Source: Micromonospora olivasterospora (lineage in GTDB: Bacteria > Actinomycetota > Actinomycetes > Mycobacteriales > Micromonosporaceae). Taken from it: 64,000 nt of DNA. Position 1 is the stretch's first letter, and every line of letters begins with the position of its first letter. The notes under the pieces are model-generated. The model was not told the DNA's origin and did not search any database. It worked only from the letters and a program-made list of their open reading frames with translations. The stretch lies in assembly GCF_007830265.1 (NCBI RefSeq), contig NZ_VLKE01000001.1, forward strand, positions 2,976,001 to 3,040,000, written 5' to 3'. A program made the translations under genes and the position numbers. Shown here in pieces: positions 53,906 through 62,890 of this stretch.

Positions 53906-55075
53906 ATGGACGCCGGACTCAAGCGCGAGCTCGAAGCGAAGGTGCACGCGGGGGAGCGGCTGACCCGCGAGGACGGGATCGCCCTCTACTCGAGCGACGA
54001 CCTGACCTGGCTGGGCCGGCTGGCCCACCACCGGCGCACCGAGCTGAACGGCGACCGGGTCATGTTCAACGTCAACCGGCACCTGAACCTGACCAACGTC
54101 TGCTCCGCGTCGTGCGCGTACTGCTCCTTCCAGCGGAAGCCGGGCGAGAAGGACGCCTACACGATGCGCATCGACGAGGCGGTCCGCAAGGCCAAGGAGA
54201 TGGAGGACGAGCAGCTCACCGAGCTGCACATCGTGAACGGCCTGCACCCGACGCTGCCCTGGCGCTACTACCCGAAGGTGCTGCGCGAGCTGAAGGCGGC
54301 GCTGCCGAACGTCAGGCTCAAGGCGTTCACCGCGACCGAGGTGCAGTGGTTCGAGAAGATCAGCGGCCTGCCGGCCGACGCGATCCTCGACGAGCTGATG
54401 GACGCCGGCCTGGAGTCGCTGACGGGCGGCGGCGCGGAGATCTTCGACTGGGAGGTTCGCCAGCACATCGTCGACCACGCCTGCCACTGGGAGGACTGGT
54501 CGCGCATCCACCGGCTGGCGCACTCCAAGGGCATGAAGACGCCGTCCACCATGCTCTACGGCCACATCGAGGAGCCCCGGCACCGGGTCGACCACGTGCT
54601 GCGGCTGCGCGAGCTGCAGGACGAGACGGGCGGTTTCGTGGTCTTCATCCCCCTGCGCTACCAGCACGACTTCGTCGACTCGGCGGACGGCAAGATCCGT
54701 AACCGGATCCAGGCCCGCACGACGATGGCCTCGCCGGCCGAGTCGCTGAAGACGTTCGCGGTCTCCCGGCTGCTGTTCGACAACGTCCCGCACGTGAAGT
54801 GCTTCTGGGTGATGCACGGCCTGTCGGTGGCCCAGCTCTCGCTGAACTTCGGCGTGGACGACCTGGACGGCTCGGTCGTGGAATACAAGATCACCCACGA
54901 CGCCGACTCGTACGGCACCCCGAGCACCATGCACCGGGACGACCTGCTGCACCTGATCTGGGACGCCGGCTTCCGGCCGGTGGAGCGCAACACCCGCTAC
55001 GAGGTCGTCCGGGAGTACGACGCCGCCCCGTCGCTCGCCGAGCGGCGCGCCGAGCCGCAGCAGGTCTGGGCCTGA
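53906..55075 (+). CDS. mqnE: Aminofutalosine synthase MqnE (radical SAM)
   Basis: A 389-residue radical SAM enzyme that joins 3-[(1-carboxyvinyl)oxy]benzoate to SAM-derived adenosyl to make aminofutalosine, an early step of futalosine-route menaquinone synthesis. The Fe-S motif is NVCSASCAYCSFQRKPGEKD (CxxxCxxC). Further hallmarks are LHIVNGLHPTLPWRYY, ESLTGGGAEIFDWEVR and HLIWDAGFRPVERNTRYEV. The ATG at 53906 follows GGAAGGG; an in-frame GTG at 53885 is less likely. Menaquinone genes at 40938-45045 complete later steps. Confidence 0.93.
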   Translation: MDAGLKRELEAKVHAGERLTREDGIALYSSDDLTWLGRLAHHRRTELNGDRVMFNVNRHLNLTNVCSASCAYCSFQRKPGEKDAYTMRIDEAVRKAKEMEDEQLTELHIVNGLHPTLPWRYYPKVLRELKAALPNVRLKAFTATEVQWFEKISGLPADAILDELMDAGLESLTGGGAEIFDWEVRQHIVDHACHWEDWSRIHRLAHSKGMKTPSTMLYGHIEEPRHRVDHVLRLRELQDETGGFVVFIPLRYQHDFVDSADGKIRNRIQARTTMASPAESLKTFAVSRLLFDNVPHVKCFWVMHGLSVAQLSLNFGVDDLDGSVVEYKITHDADSYGTPSTMHRDDLLHLIWDAGFRPVERNTRYEVVREYDAAPSLAERRAEPQQVWA

Positions 55076-55089
55076 GCCGGTCCGACGAG

Positions 55090-55449
55090 ATGAGCGGCAC
55101 GGGTCAGCGCAGCCAGGGCGGGTTCCCCCGGCGGGACGCCGAGGGGCGGGTCGTCGCGTACGGCGACCTGCTCGGCATCGGTCTCGCGGGCGTGGTGATC
55201 GGGCTGCTGGCCCTGCTGGTGTTCGACTGGGGCTTCGCCACGGTCGGCGCGGGTGAGTTCGGCTTTGCCCGGGTGGCGGCGGCCCTGACGGCGGGCGTGG
55301 TCGCCGTGCTCGGCGGGATGCTGCTGATCGGCCAGGTCGCCGGACTGCCGCCGCTGCTCTCCGGCGGGCTGGCCGCCGCGGCGTTCACCCTGCTGTACGC
55401 GACGGTCTGGTTTCATGGCGTGCGTTGGCTCGGCCGCCGGACGGGCTGA
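55090..55449 (+). CDS. Small membrane protein of unknown function
   Basis: A 119-residue protein with three hydrophobic helices: DLLGIGLAGVVIGLLALLVF, AAALTAGVVAVLGGMLLIG and LAAAAFTLLYATVWF. A polar Gln/Arg-rich N-terminus faces the cytoplasm. It starts 14 bases after mqnE and is followed by a second small membrane protein gene. I do not recognise the family. Confidence 0.65.
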   Translation: MSGTGQRSQGGFPRRDAEGRVVAYGDLLGIGLAGVVIGLLALLVFDWGFATVGAGEFGFARVAAALTAGVVAVLGGMLLIGQVAGLPPLLSGGLAAAAFTLLYATVWFHGVRWLGRRTG

Positions 55450-55590
55450 ACGACGATGCCGGCCCCGGGCGCGAACCGGGCCGATCGATGATGCCGGCCC
55501 CGGGGCGCGCCCCGGGTTGACCAACGCCGGCCTGGGCACGCCCGGGCCGAACATCCGCCCGGGCGTCGCGGCGGGGAACGGAGAGGGAAC

Positions 55591-55872
55591 GTGAGCGCGG
55601 CGGTCAAGTACACGCTGGGCCGGATCGGGCTGTTCGTGGTGATCATCGCGGCGCTCTGGCCCGTCGAGATGAACATCTTCCTGAAGCTGATGCTGGCGCT
55701 GGTCTTCTCCGCCGCGCTCTCGTTCTTCCTGCTCCGCGGCTGGCGGGACGAGATGGCCGAGGAGATGGCCGGGGCGGCCGAGCGGCGCCGCGCCGAGAAG
55801 GAGCGGTTGCGCTCCGCGCTGGCCGGCGAGGACGAGCAGCCCAACCAGCGGCAGAGCGACGACGAGCGGTGA
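55591..55872 (+). CDS. DUF4229 membrane protein
   Basis: A 93-residue protein with two membrane helices (LGRIGLFVVIIAALWPVEM, LMLALVFSAALSFFLLRG) and a charged C-terminal helix (MAEEMAGAAERRRAEKERLR). This matches the small actinobacterial DUF4229 family, often next to menaquinone genes. Function unknown. The 140 bases before it contain repeated GATGCCGGCCCCGGG-type hairpins. Confidence 0.75.
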   Translation: MSAAVKYTLGRIGLFVVIIAALWPVEMNIFLKLMLALVFSAALSFFLLRGWRDEMAEEMAGAAERRRAEKERLRSALAGEDEQPNQRQSDDER

Positions 55873-55906
55873 CCGTGGCGCCGCCGCGGGCGGCGGTGCC
55901 ACGGTC
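55871..55906. terminator. Bidirectional terminator between DUF4229 and C39 peptidase genes
   Basis: GACCGTGGC (55871-55879) pairs with GCCACGGTC (55898-55906), and the inner CCGCCGCGGGCGGCGG extends the stem. It sits between convergent genes. Confidence 0.75.
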
Positions 55907-55920
55907 GATCCCGGACGCGA

Positions 55921-57261
55921 CTACCAGTTGGTGGAGCCGGGGACCTGCGGCCACGGCCGGTTGTCCGGCTTGACCAGGTACGCGATGCCACCCGAGCCGC
56001 CGGCCACGGTGCCGTTGGCCCGGTGGCGCCTGGTGCGCAGCCAGATCTGCTCGAACTGCTCGCGCTTGTAGACGTTGCGCACCTCGGCGTTGGACGACGA
56101 CGCCGGGTCGTTGACGATCACGTCACCGTCGGCGGTGAAGCCGACGACCACGAAGAGGTGGCCGGAGGTGCCGTAGTTCGACCCGTCCAGCTCCTCGGCG
56201 AGGAACGACTGCGACGTGATGACCGGGATGCCGGCCTTGATGAATCGCTCGACCTCGTCCAGCGAGTGCAGGCGGGTCACCCGGGCGTCGATGCCCGGGA
56301 AGGTCGCCGCGTACGCGGTGTTGAAGGGCCAGTTGCCGGCGCCCTCGTACTCGCTGTCCCAGGTCATCCGGGCGGCGTGGGCGACCTGCGGCTCGGTGTA
56401 GCCGGGGGTGATCCAGGACATGTCCTGGGCGGACGGCAGCTTGCCGTAGTACTCCAGCACCATCGTGGTCGACGTCGGGCTGCACCAGACCTGGCCGCCG
56501 CCGCCCCACTCCGGGTAGTTGCCGCGGTGGATCATCTGGGAGCGCGGCGGCACGGGCAGTTCGGTGCCCCACGCGATCCCGCCCTGGCTGGGCGTGACGG
56601 TGAACCGGTCGGGGATGTTGGAGCTCATCGCGCCGAGCATCCAGACCCGGGGCGACGCGGCCTGGCCGGGCTTGCGGTACAGGCTGAGCCGCAGCTGGTA
56701 CGACCGCAGCAGCACCCCGGCCTCGGCGTCGTCGATGGAGAACGTGTCCGTCCAGATGGTCGACCACGGGTCACCCTGACCGTCCAGGGTGGCCCGCTTG
56801 ATGTCCTGGTCGCCGGAGGCCCAGCGGCCCATCACGTACCACGGGGTCTGGTTGCCCGTGTTGTAGGTGCCCTGGAGCTCGACCTGCAGCCACGTGCCGG
56901 CCGGGGTGTCGGCGTTCCAGGACGCGACCAGCTCCGTCGCGTCGAAGCCGATCCGGGTCACCGGCGAGGTCCAGGTGGCGTACTCCCAGGTGCTGGTGGC
57001 GCCGGTGTGCTCGTCGGTGAAGTTGGTCGTGCCGGCGGGCCGGTCGATGGTGATTCCCGTGCGGTGACCGGGGAGGGCCCGGGTGCCCCGGTGCTCGCCG
57101 GAGCGCCAGTCGGGGTACGTGGACCACTCCTGGAAGGTGATCTGCTCGTCGTGCGCGACCACGGGCAGGTTGTTGTCGGCGTGGGCCGGCACGGCCGTGC
57201 CGACGAGGGTGAGCGCGGCGACGCCCGCGAGGGCGACCGCGCGTAGGGCTCTGCTGGCCAT
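55921..57261 (-). CDS. Secreted C39-like cysteine peptidase family protein
   Basis: A 446-residue exported protein. A Sec signal peptide (ALRAVALAGVAALTLVGTAV, cleavage after AHA near 28) is followed by a beta-rich N-terminal region and a C-terminal papain-like C39_2 domain. Catalytic residues: Cys in GGQVWCSPTSTTMVLEYYG (about 260), His in GTSGHLFVVVGF and Asp in VIVNDPASSS. It may process extracellular proteins or peptides; the target is unknown. The gene is divergent from the M14 carboxypeptidase gene, another secreted peptidase, across 216 bases. Confidence 0.85.
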   Translation of the reverse strand: MASRALRAVALAGVAALTLVGTAVPAHADNNLPVVAHDEQITFQEWSTYPDWRSGEHRGTRALPGHRTGITIDRPAGTTNFTDEHTGATSTWEYATWTSPVTRIGFDATELVASWNADTPAGTWLQVELQGTYNTGNQTPWYVMGRWASGDQDIKRATLDGQGDPWSTIWTDTFSIDDAEAGVLLRSYQLRLSLYRKPGQAASPRVWMLGAMSSNIPDRFTVTPSQGGIAWGTELPVPPRSQMIHRGNYPEWGGGGQVWCSPTSTTMVLEYYGKLPSAQDMSWITPGYTEPQVAHAARMTWDSEYEGAGNWPFNTAYAATFPGIDARVTRLHSLDEVERFIKAGIPVITSQSFLAEELDGSNYGTSGHLFVVVGFTADGDVIVNDPASSSNAEVRNVYKREQFEQIWLRTRRHRANGTVAGGSGGIAYLVKPDNRPWPQVPGSTNW

Positions 57262-57477
57262 GTGATCTCCGCGAGGTGAGGCGGGTCAGGGCATCTTTGC
57301 TGGTCACTATCCCGCTTGGCGGGAAGTTTCGCCAGATCCTGGCGGATGGAAAACGATTGCCGGCGGGACGACCGGGCCGGGATGGATTGGAGAGTGAAAG
57401 ATATTGATATGACCATGTGACGGGTGGTGAAGTGTGCAGCACGAAACGGGATCTCCCGTACTCCGAGGAGGTTGTCC
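57262..57477. promoter_or_regulatory. AT-richer divergent promoter region for two secreted peptidases
   Basis: This 216-base spacer contains inverted repeats TCCCGCTTGGCGGGA (about 57310) and CGCCAGATCCTGGCG (about 57330). An AT-rich GATATTGATATGACC block (about 57400) could hold a -10 for the carboxypeptidase gene. Shared control of the two exported peptidases is plausible. Confidence 0.4.
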
Positions 57478-58793
57478 ATGGGCATCCCCGCCCCCGTCCG
57501 CCTGCGCCGCGCGCTGGTGCTCGCCGCCGCCGCCGGCCTGGGCCTCGTCACCGTGGCCGCCGGGCCGGTCTCCGCGCGACCCGCCCCGACCGCGCCGCCG
57601 ACCCGGCCTCCGCCGAGTACCGGGTGCTCGGCCCGCGTACGCTGGCCGACCGCAACGCGGTGGCCCGCACCGGCGCCGCGATCGACTACGTCGAGCACGG
57701 CAAGCTGCACGTCACGGCCACCGCCGCCGAGGCGGCGGCGATCACCCGGCTCGGCTTCCGGCTGGAGAGGGAGTCCGCGCCCGCCCCCGCCGGGGACGTC
57801 GGCATCGCCGGCTTCCCGTCCGCCGACTCCAACTACCACGACTACGCCGAGCTGACCGCCAAGGTGAACCAGGTGGTCACCGACCACCCGGCCATCGCCC
57901 GCAAGTCCAGCCTCGGCCGCTCGTACGAGGGTCGCGACCTGATGGCCGTGAAGATCTCCGACAACGTCGGCACCGACGAGAACGAGCCGGAGATCCTGTT
58001 CAACTCCCAGCAGCACGCCCGCGAGCACCTGACCGTCGAGATGGCGATCTACCTGCTCGACCTCTTCACCGACAACTACGGCACCGACTCCCGGATCACC
58101 AACATCGTCAACACCCGGGAGCTCTGGATCGTCCCCACGGTCAACCCGGACGGCAGCGAGTACGACATCGCCACCGGCTCGTACCGGTCCTGGCGGAAGA
58201 ACCGGCAGCCCAACAGCGGCTCGTCGTACGTCGGCACCGACCTGAACCGCAACTGGGGCTACAACTGGGGCTGCTGCGGCGGCTCGTCCGGCTCCACGTC
58301 GTCGGAGACCTACCGCGGCCCGTCCGCCTTCTCGGCCCCCGAGAGCCAGGCACTGCGGAACTTCGTCAACAGCCGGGTCGTCGGCGGCGTGCAGCAGATC
58401 AAGGCCAACATCGACTTCCACACGTACTCGCAGCTGGTGCTCTGGCCGTTCGGCTACACCACGGCGAACACGCCCACCGGGATGACGCTGGACCAGTACA
58501 ACACCTTCGCCACGCTCGGCCAGCGGATGGCCGCCACCAACGGCTACACGCCCGAGCAGTCCAGCGACCTCTACATCACCGACGGCGACAGCCTCGACTG
58601 GCTGTGGGGGACTCACAAGATCTGGGCGTACACCTTCGAGATGTACCCCGGCTCGGCGTCCGGCGGCGGCTTCTACCCGCCCGACGAGGTGATCCCGCGG
58701 GAGACCTCCCGCAACCGGGAGGCCGTGCTCCTGCTCGCCGAGTACGCCGACTGCCCGTACCGGGTCATCAACAAACAGACCCAGTACTGCTGA
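57478..58793 (+). CDS. Secreted M14 zinc carboxypeptidase (one-base frameshift after signal peptide)
   Basis: A metallocarboxypeptidase of about 438 residues. The ATG at 57478, with GAGGAGG upstream, starts a signal peptide ([19 protein letters not shown]). The mature enzyme is in another frame; adding one C to CCCC at 57584-57587 joins them through [20 protein letters not shown]. Zinc ligands are in [12 protein letters not shown] (HxxE) and [17 protein letters not shown], and the catalytic Glu in [11 protein letters not shown] propeptide of about 75 residues precedes the catalytic domain. It would trim C-terminal residues from extracellular peptides. Confidence 0.85.
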
Positions 58794-58800
58794 CCGGACC

Positions 58801-58830
58801 GGCCCGTCCCGCGCCGACGCGGGACGGGCC
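58801..58830. terminator. Terminator hairpin after the M14 gene
   Basis: GGCCCGTCCCGCG-CCGA-CGCGGGACGGGCC is a perfect 13-bp stem with a 4-base loop, starting 7 bases after the stop codon and just before the cobalamin riboswitch. Confidence 0.85.
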
Positions 58831-58844
58831 CACGTCGGCGGGGT

Positions 58845-59060
58845 GCGACCGGGGCGTGCGCTACCGTGGCACCGACCAGCCCGCAGCGAAGCCGGTGCGA
58901 ACCCGGCGCTGTCCCGCAACTGTGATGCCCCAGCGGCGTCCGGCCCTCCCCGGGGCGGGCGCGGGGCCGGCCCGAGGCGGCCCGCCCCGACCCAGGCGTC
59001 GGCCTGTCGGCCGGCGCCGACGTGTGGGGCGAGCCAGGCCGCCTGCGGCGCGGTCGCGAC
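58845..59060 (+). ncRNA. Cobalamin riboswitch
   Basis: The conserved core GCCGGTGCGAACCCGGCGCT followed by GTCCCGCAACTGTGATGCC is present at 58891-58929, and the B12-box-like GAGCCAGGCCGCCTGC at about 59031-59046. Between them lies a long GC-rich variable arm. A GCGCCTTC...GAAGGGCGC hairpin (about 59063-59083) follows and could be the expression platform. It lies in the leader of the B12 ABC importer operon and should lower expression when adenosylcobalamin is plentiful. Confidence 0.92.
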
Positions 59061-59154
59061 AAGCGCCTTCGAGGAAGGGCGCCTCGCGGACGGGCGCCCG
59101 GCGACACGGCTCCTGTCGGCGAAGCACCACGCTCCTCGACCGACAGGAGGACAA

Positions 59155-60090
59155 GTGATCCGACGTACGCCCCGGCTGTTCGCCGCGACCCTCGCGGCGG
59201 CCGCGCTCGCGCTCGGTGCCTGCGCCGAGAAGACCGCCGACGCTCCCGAGCCCGGCGCCAGCTCGGCCGGCGCCGCCTTTCCGGCCACGGTCGGCGACCT
59301 GACGCTGGAGAAGCGCCCGGAGAAGATCGTCTCGCTCTCGCCGTCCGCGACCGAGATGCTCTTCGCCATCGGCGCCGGCAAGCAGGTCGCCGCCGCGGAC
59401 AACAACTCGAACTACCCGGCGGAGGCGCCGAAGAGCGACCTGTCCGGCTTCCAGCCGAACGCCGAGGCCATCGCCGCCAAGAGTCCCGACCTGGTGGTGC
59501 TCTCCAACGACACCAACAAGATCGTCGACCAGCTCACCACCCTGAAGATCCCGGTGCTGCTCACCCCGGCGGCGACCACGCTGGAGGACACCTACCGGCA
59601 GATCACCGACCTGGGCACGCTCACCGGCCACGCGACCGAGGCGGCCGACGTCACCACCCGGATGAAGGACGAGATCGCCAAGCTGACGAAGGACCTGCCG
59701 CAGCGGTCGAAGAAGCTGACCTACTACCACGAGCTGGGCCCCGAGCTGTACAGCGTGACCAGCAAGACGTTCATCGGCTCGATCTACGCCCTCGCCGGCC
59801 TGGAGAACATCGCCGACCCGTCGGACGCCGACGGCAAGAACGGCGGCTACCCGCAGCTGTCCCAGGAGGTCATCGTCAAGGCCAACCCGGACTTCGTCTT
59901 CCTGGCCGACACCAAGTGCTGCCAGCAGTCCGCCGACACGGTCAAGGCGCGTACCGGCTGGGCCGGCATCACCGCGGTGAAGAACAACCAGGTCGTCGCG
60001 CTCGACGACGACATCGCCTCCCGCTGGGGCCCGCGCGTGGTCGACCTGCTGCGGGCCGTCGTCGACGCCGTCGCCAGGGTGCCGGCGTGA
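59155..60090 (+). CDS. btuF: Cobalamin ABC transporter substrate-binding lipoprotein (BtuF-like)
   Basis: A 311-residue lipoprotein of the BtuF/FhuD class. Signal and lipobox: ATLAAAALALGACAEK. The periplasmic-binding-type fold shows PEKIVSLSPSATEMLFAIGA, AIAAKSPDLVVLSND, and EVIVKANPDFVFLADTKCC. The GTG start at 59155 follows CAGGAGGA. The cobalamin riboswitch in its leader fixes the substrate as a corrinoid rather than a siderophore. Confidence 0.88.
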   Translation: MIRRTPRLFAATLAAAALALGACAEKTADAPEPGASSAGAAFPATVGDLTLEKRPEKIVSLSPSATEMLFAIGAGKQVAAADNNSNYPAEAPKSDLSGFQPNAEAIAAKSPDLVVLSNDTNKIVDQLTTLKIPVLLTPAATTLEDTYRQITDLGTLTGHATEAADVTTRMKDEIAKLTKDLPQRSKKLTYYHELGPELYSVTSKTFIGSIYALAGLENIADPSDADGKNGGYPQLSQEVIVKANPDFVFLADTKCCQQSADTVKARTGWAGITAVKNNQVVALDDDIASRWGPRVVDLLRAVVDAVARVPA

Positions 60091-60162
60091 CCCTCGGCAG
60101 GCAGCCCGGCACGGTCCTCGCCGACGGGTCGGGCGGGACCCTCGTGACGGGGCGCTGACCGG

Positions 60163-61242
60163 GTGTCGAAGACGGGTACGGCCGACCTCCCCGCGGGCCG
60201 GCCGGCCGGGCTGCGGCCCGGCTGGCTGGCCGTGGGGGTCGTCGCGGTGCTGCTCGCGCTGGTCGCCGGCGTGTCGCTCGGGCCGGTCAGCCTGCCGCCC
60301 GGCAGCGTCGCCGCCGAACTGCTCAACCTGCTGCCCGGCGTGCGCCTCGACAGCGGGCTGACCGAGCGCGAGGTCGCGATCGTCACCGAGCTGCGGCTGC
60401 CCCGGGTGGTCCTCGGGCTGCTCGTCGGCGGGCTGCTCGCCCTGGCCGGCGGCTGCTACCAGGGCGTGTTCCGCAATCCGCTGGCCGACCCGTACCTGCT
60501 CGGGGTGGCGGCCGGGGCCGGGCTCGCGGTCACCGCCGTCATCGCCCTCGGCGCCGGGGCCGGCGGCGCGCTGAGCGGGCTCCCGCTGACCATCCCGCTG
60601 GCCGCGTTCGTCGGCTCGCTCGGGGCGGTCGCCATGACGTACCTGCTCGGGGCGGCCGGCGGGCGGGGCCGCTCCCCGGCCACCCTGATCCTGGCCGGGG
60701 TCGCGGTGTCCGCGTTCCTCTCCGCCGGGCAGACGTACCTGCTCCAGCGCAACTCCGACAGCATCCAGCAGGTCTACTCCTGGCTGCTCGGTCGGCTGGC
60801 CACCGCCGGCTGGCACGACGTCCGGCTGGTCCTGCCGTACTTCCTGCTCACCGCCCTGGTGGTGCTGCTGCACCGGCGCGAGCTGGACGTGCTCTCCGTC
60901 GGCGACGACGAGGCGGCCAGCCTGGGCCTGCACCCGCAGCGGTCCCGGTACCTGCTGATCGCCGCCGCGTCGCTCGGCACCGCCGCCGCCGTCTCCGCGT
61001 CCGGGCTGATCGGCTTCGTCGGCATCATCGTCCCGCACACCGTGCGGCTGCTCGCCGGCGCCAGCTACCGGGTGATCCTGCCGCTGTCCATGCTGTTCGG
61101 TGGGGCGTTCCTGGCGCTGACCGACGTGGTCGCCCGGACCGCCGCCGCCCCCGCCGAGATCCCGATCGGCGTGGTCACCGCGCTGCTCGGCGGGCCGTTC
61201 TTCGTTCTGGTCCTGCGCACCGCCCGGCGGGTGCTGACGTGA
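60163..61242 (+). CDS. btuC: Cobalamin ABC transporter permease (BtuC/FecCD family)
   Basis: A 359-residue integral membrane protein with about ten helices. Family motifs: ELRLPRVVLGLLVGGLLALA, GCYQGVFRNPLADPYLLGVA, AGVAVSAFLSAGQTYLLQ and SGLIGFVGIIVPHTVRLLAG. It forms the transmembrane channel with the ATPase encoded next, whose GTG overlaps its stop. Confidence 0.92.
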   Translation: MSKTGTADLPAGRPAGLRPGWLAVGVVAVLLALVAGVSLGPVSLPPGSVAAELLNLLPGVRLDSGLTEREVAIVTELRLPRVVLGLLVGGLLALAGGCYQGVFRNPLADPYLLGVAAGAGLAVTAVIALGAGAGGALSGLPLTIPLAAFVGSLGAVAMTYLLGAAGGRGRSPATLILAGVAVSAFLSAGQTYLLQRNSDSIQQVYSWLLGRLATAGWHDVRLVLPYFLLTALVVLLHRRELDVLSVGDDEAASLGLHPQRSRYLLIAAASLGTAAAVSASGLIGFVGIIVPHTVRLLAGASYRVILPLSMLFGGAFLALTDVVARTAAAPAEIPIGVVTALLGGPFFVLVLRTARRVLT

Positions 61243-62021
61243 CCGGGGCGCCCGCCGTCGAGGTGCGGAACCTGCACGTCAGCCTGGACAAGGCGCCGAT
61301 CCTGTTCGGCGTCGACCTGACCGTCGCCGCGGGCGAGTGGGTCGCCGTGATCGGCCCCAACGGCGCCGGCAAGTCGACCCTGCTGCGCGCCGTCGGTGGC
61401 CTGCTGCCCGCGCCGGGCGCCATCTCGCTCTTCGGTACGCCGAGCGAGGCGCTGCGCCGCCGCGACCGGGCCCGGGTCGTGGCCACGGTCGCCCAGTCCC
61501 CGGTCGTCCCCGCCGGCATGTCGGTGTTCGACTACGTGCTGCTCGGCCGGACCCCGTACGTCCCGCCGCTCGGGCGGGAGTCCGCCGCAGACCTGGCCGC
61601 CGTACGGGAGGTGCTGGACCGGCTGGACCTGGGCGGCTTCGCGCGCCGGGAGCTGGCCACCCTGTCCGGCGGCGAGCGGCAGCGCGTCTTCCTCGCCCGG
61701 GCGCTCGCCCAGGGGGCGACCCTGCTGCTGCTCGACGAGCCGACCAGTGCGCTGGACATCGGCCACCAGCAGGAGGTGCTGGAGCTCGTCGACCAGCTGC
61801 GCCGCGAGCACGGCCTCACCGTGCTCGCCACCATGCACGACCTCTCCCTCGCCGGCGAGTACGCCGACCGGATGGTCCTGCTGGCAGCCGGCCGGGTCGC
61901 CGCCGCCGGCCCGCCTCGCGACGTGCTGACCGAGGAGCTGCTGAGCAGGCACTACCGCGCCTCCGTCCGGGTCCTCCCCGGCGAGCACGGCCCCCTCGTC
62001 GTTCCCGTCCGCCCCCGGTGA
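61239..62021 (+). CDS. btuD: Cobalamin ABC transporter ATP-binding protein
   Basis: A 260-residue ATPase: Walker [15 protein letters not shown] (about 36-43), Q-loop AQSPVV, signature LSGGERQRVFLARAL, Walker B LLLLDEPTSALD, and switch His in TMHDLSLAGEYADR. It overlaps the permease gene by 4 bases (GTGA). Its C-terminus is typical of the FepC/BtuD group. Confidence 0.92.
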   Translation: MTGAPAVEVRNLHVSLDKAPILFGVDLTVAAGEWVAVIGPNGAGKSTLLRAVGGLLPAPGAISLFGTPSEALRRRDRARVVATVAQSPVVPAGMSVFDYVLLGRTPYVPPLGRESAADLAAVREVLDRLDLGGFARRELATLSGGERQRVFLARALAQGATLLLLDEPTSALDIGHQQEVLELVDQLRREHGLTVLATMHDLSLAGEYADRMVLLAAGRVAAAGPPRDVLTEELLSRHYRASVRVLPGEHGPLVVPVRPR

Positions 62022-62028
62022 CCAGCCC

Positions 62029-62796
62029 TCACCGGGGAGGCGTGACGATCGAGAAGAGGGCGCCCTGCGGGTCGCGGAGCGCGGCGACGCGGCCCTGCGG
62101 GATGTCGCGGGGCGGGACGAGGACGGTCCCGCCCAGCTCGGCCGCCCGCGCGGCGGTGGCCTCGGCGTCCGCCACCGCGAAGTAGACCGCCCAGTACGCC
62201 GGCAGGTCGTCGGGGAAGTCGTCGGCCAGCAGCGGCGGCATCATCCCGGCGACGACCCGCTCGCCCAGCCGCCACCCCGTGTACGTCACCGGTTCCGCCG
62301 ACTGCTCCTCCGGGTGCCAGCCGAAGACCAGCTCGTAGAAGACCTTCGCGCCGTCCGGGTCCGGCGTGATCAGCTCGTTCCAGCTCATCGCCCCGGGCAC
62401 GTCGAACACCTCGGCCCCCCGGTGGGCCATCGGCTGCCAGGCGCTGAACACCGCGCCGGCCGGGTCGGCGAACACGGCCATCCGCCCCTGGTCGAAGACG
62501 TCGAAGGGCGCCACCAGCACCTGCCCGCCGGCCTCGGCCACCCGGGTGCTGACCAGACCGGCGTCGTCCGTGGCCACGTACGTCGACCAGATCGGCACCT
62601 GGTCCGCGGTGGCCGGCGGTCCGGCGCCGGCCACCGCCCGCCCGTCCTTCAGGAACGTGGTGTAGCCGCCGGCCTCCGGCTGCGGGGCGACCCGTTCGGT
62701 CCAGCCGAACAGTTCCGGGTAGAAGCGCCGCGCGCCCGCCAGGTCCGGAGTGGCCAGGTCGGTCCAGCACGGAGTGCCAGGCGGGACGCTGCTCAC
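62029..62796 (-). CDS. VOC (glyoxalase/bleomycin-resistance) family protein, two-domain
   Basis: A 255-residue protein of two tandem VOC modules: PCWTDLATPDLAGARRFYPE then LFGW in the first, and SWNELITPDPDGAKVFYELV then FGWHPEE in the second. Similar two-domain actinobacterial proteins are annotated as hydroxylases or antibiotic-resistance-like proteins; no function can be assigned. The GTG at 62796 follows GAGGGG. It ends 8 bases from the convergent btuD stop. Confidence 0.8.
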   Translation of the reverse strand: MSSVPPGTPCWTDLATPDLAGARRFYPELFGWTERVAPQPEAGGYTTFLKDGRAVAGAGPPATADQVPIWSTYVATDDAGLVSTRVAEAGGQVLVAPFDVFDQGRMAVFADPAGAVFSAWQPMAHRGAEVFDVPGAMSWNELITPDPDGAKVFYELVFGWHPEEQSAEPVTYTGWRLGERVVAGMMPPLLADDFPDDLPAYWAVYFAVADAEATAARAAELGGTVLVPPRDIPQGRVAALRDPQGALFSIVTPPR

Positions 62797-62890
62797 GTTG
62801 ACCCCTCTCGGCAGGTGGCGACCCGGCGGGCGCCCTGCCGGCATCCTGGCACCGCCGCCCACCCCACCGGGCGGGATTCGGACAATCCGA

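Noticed and set aside
57417..58793. Carboxypeptidase read in a single frame from 57417
   Set aside because: That frame gives an Arg-rich N-terminus with no signal peptide, while the ATG at 57478 has a strong ribosome binding site and a textbook signal peptide in the neighbouring frame.
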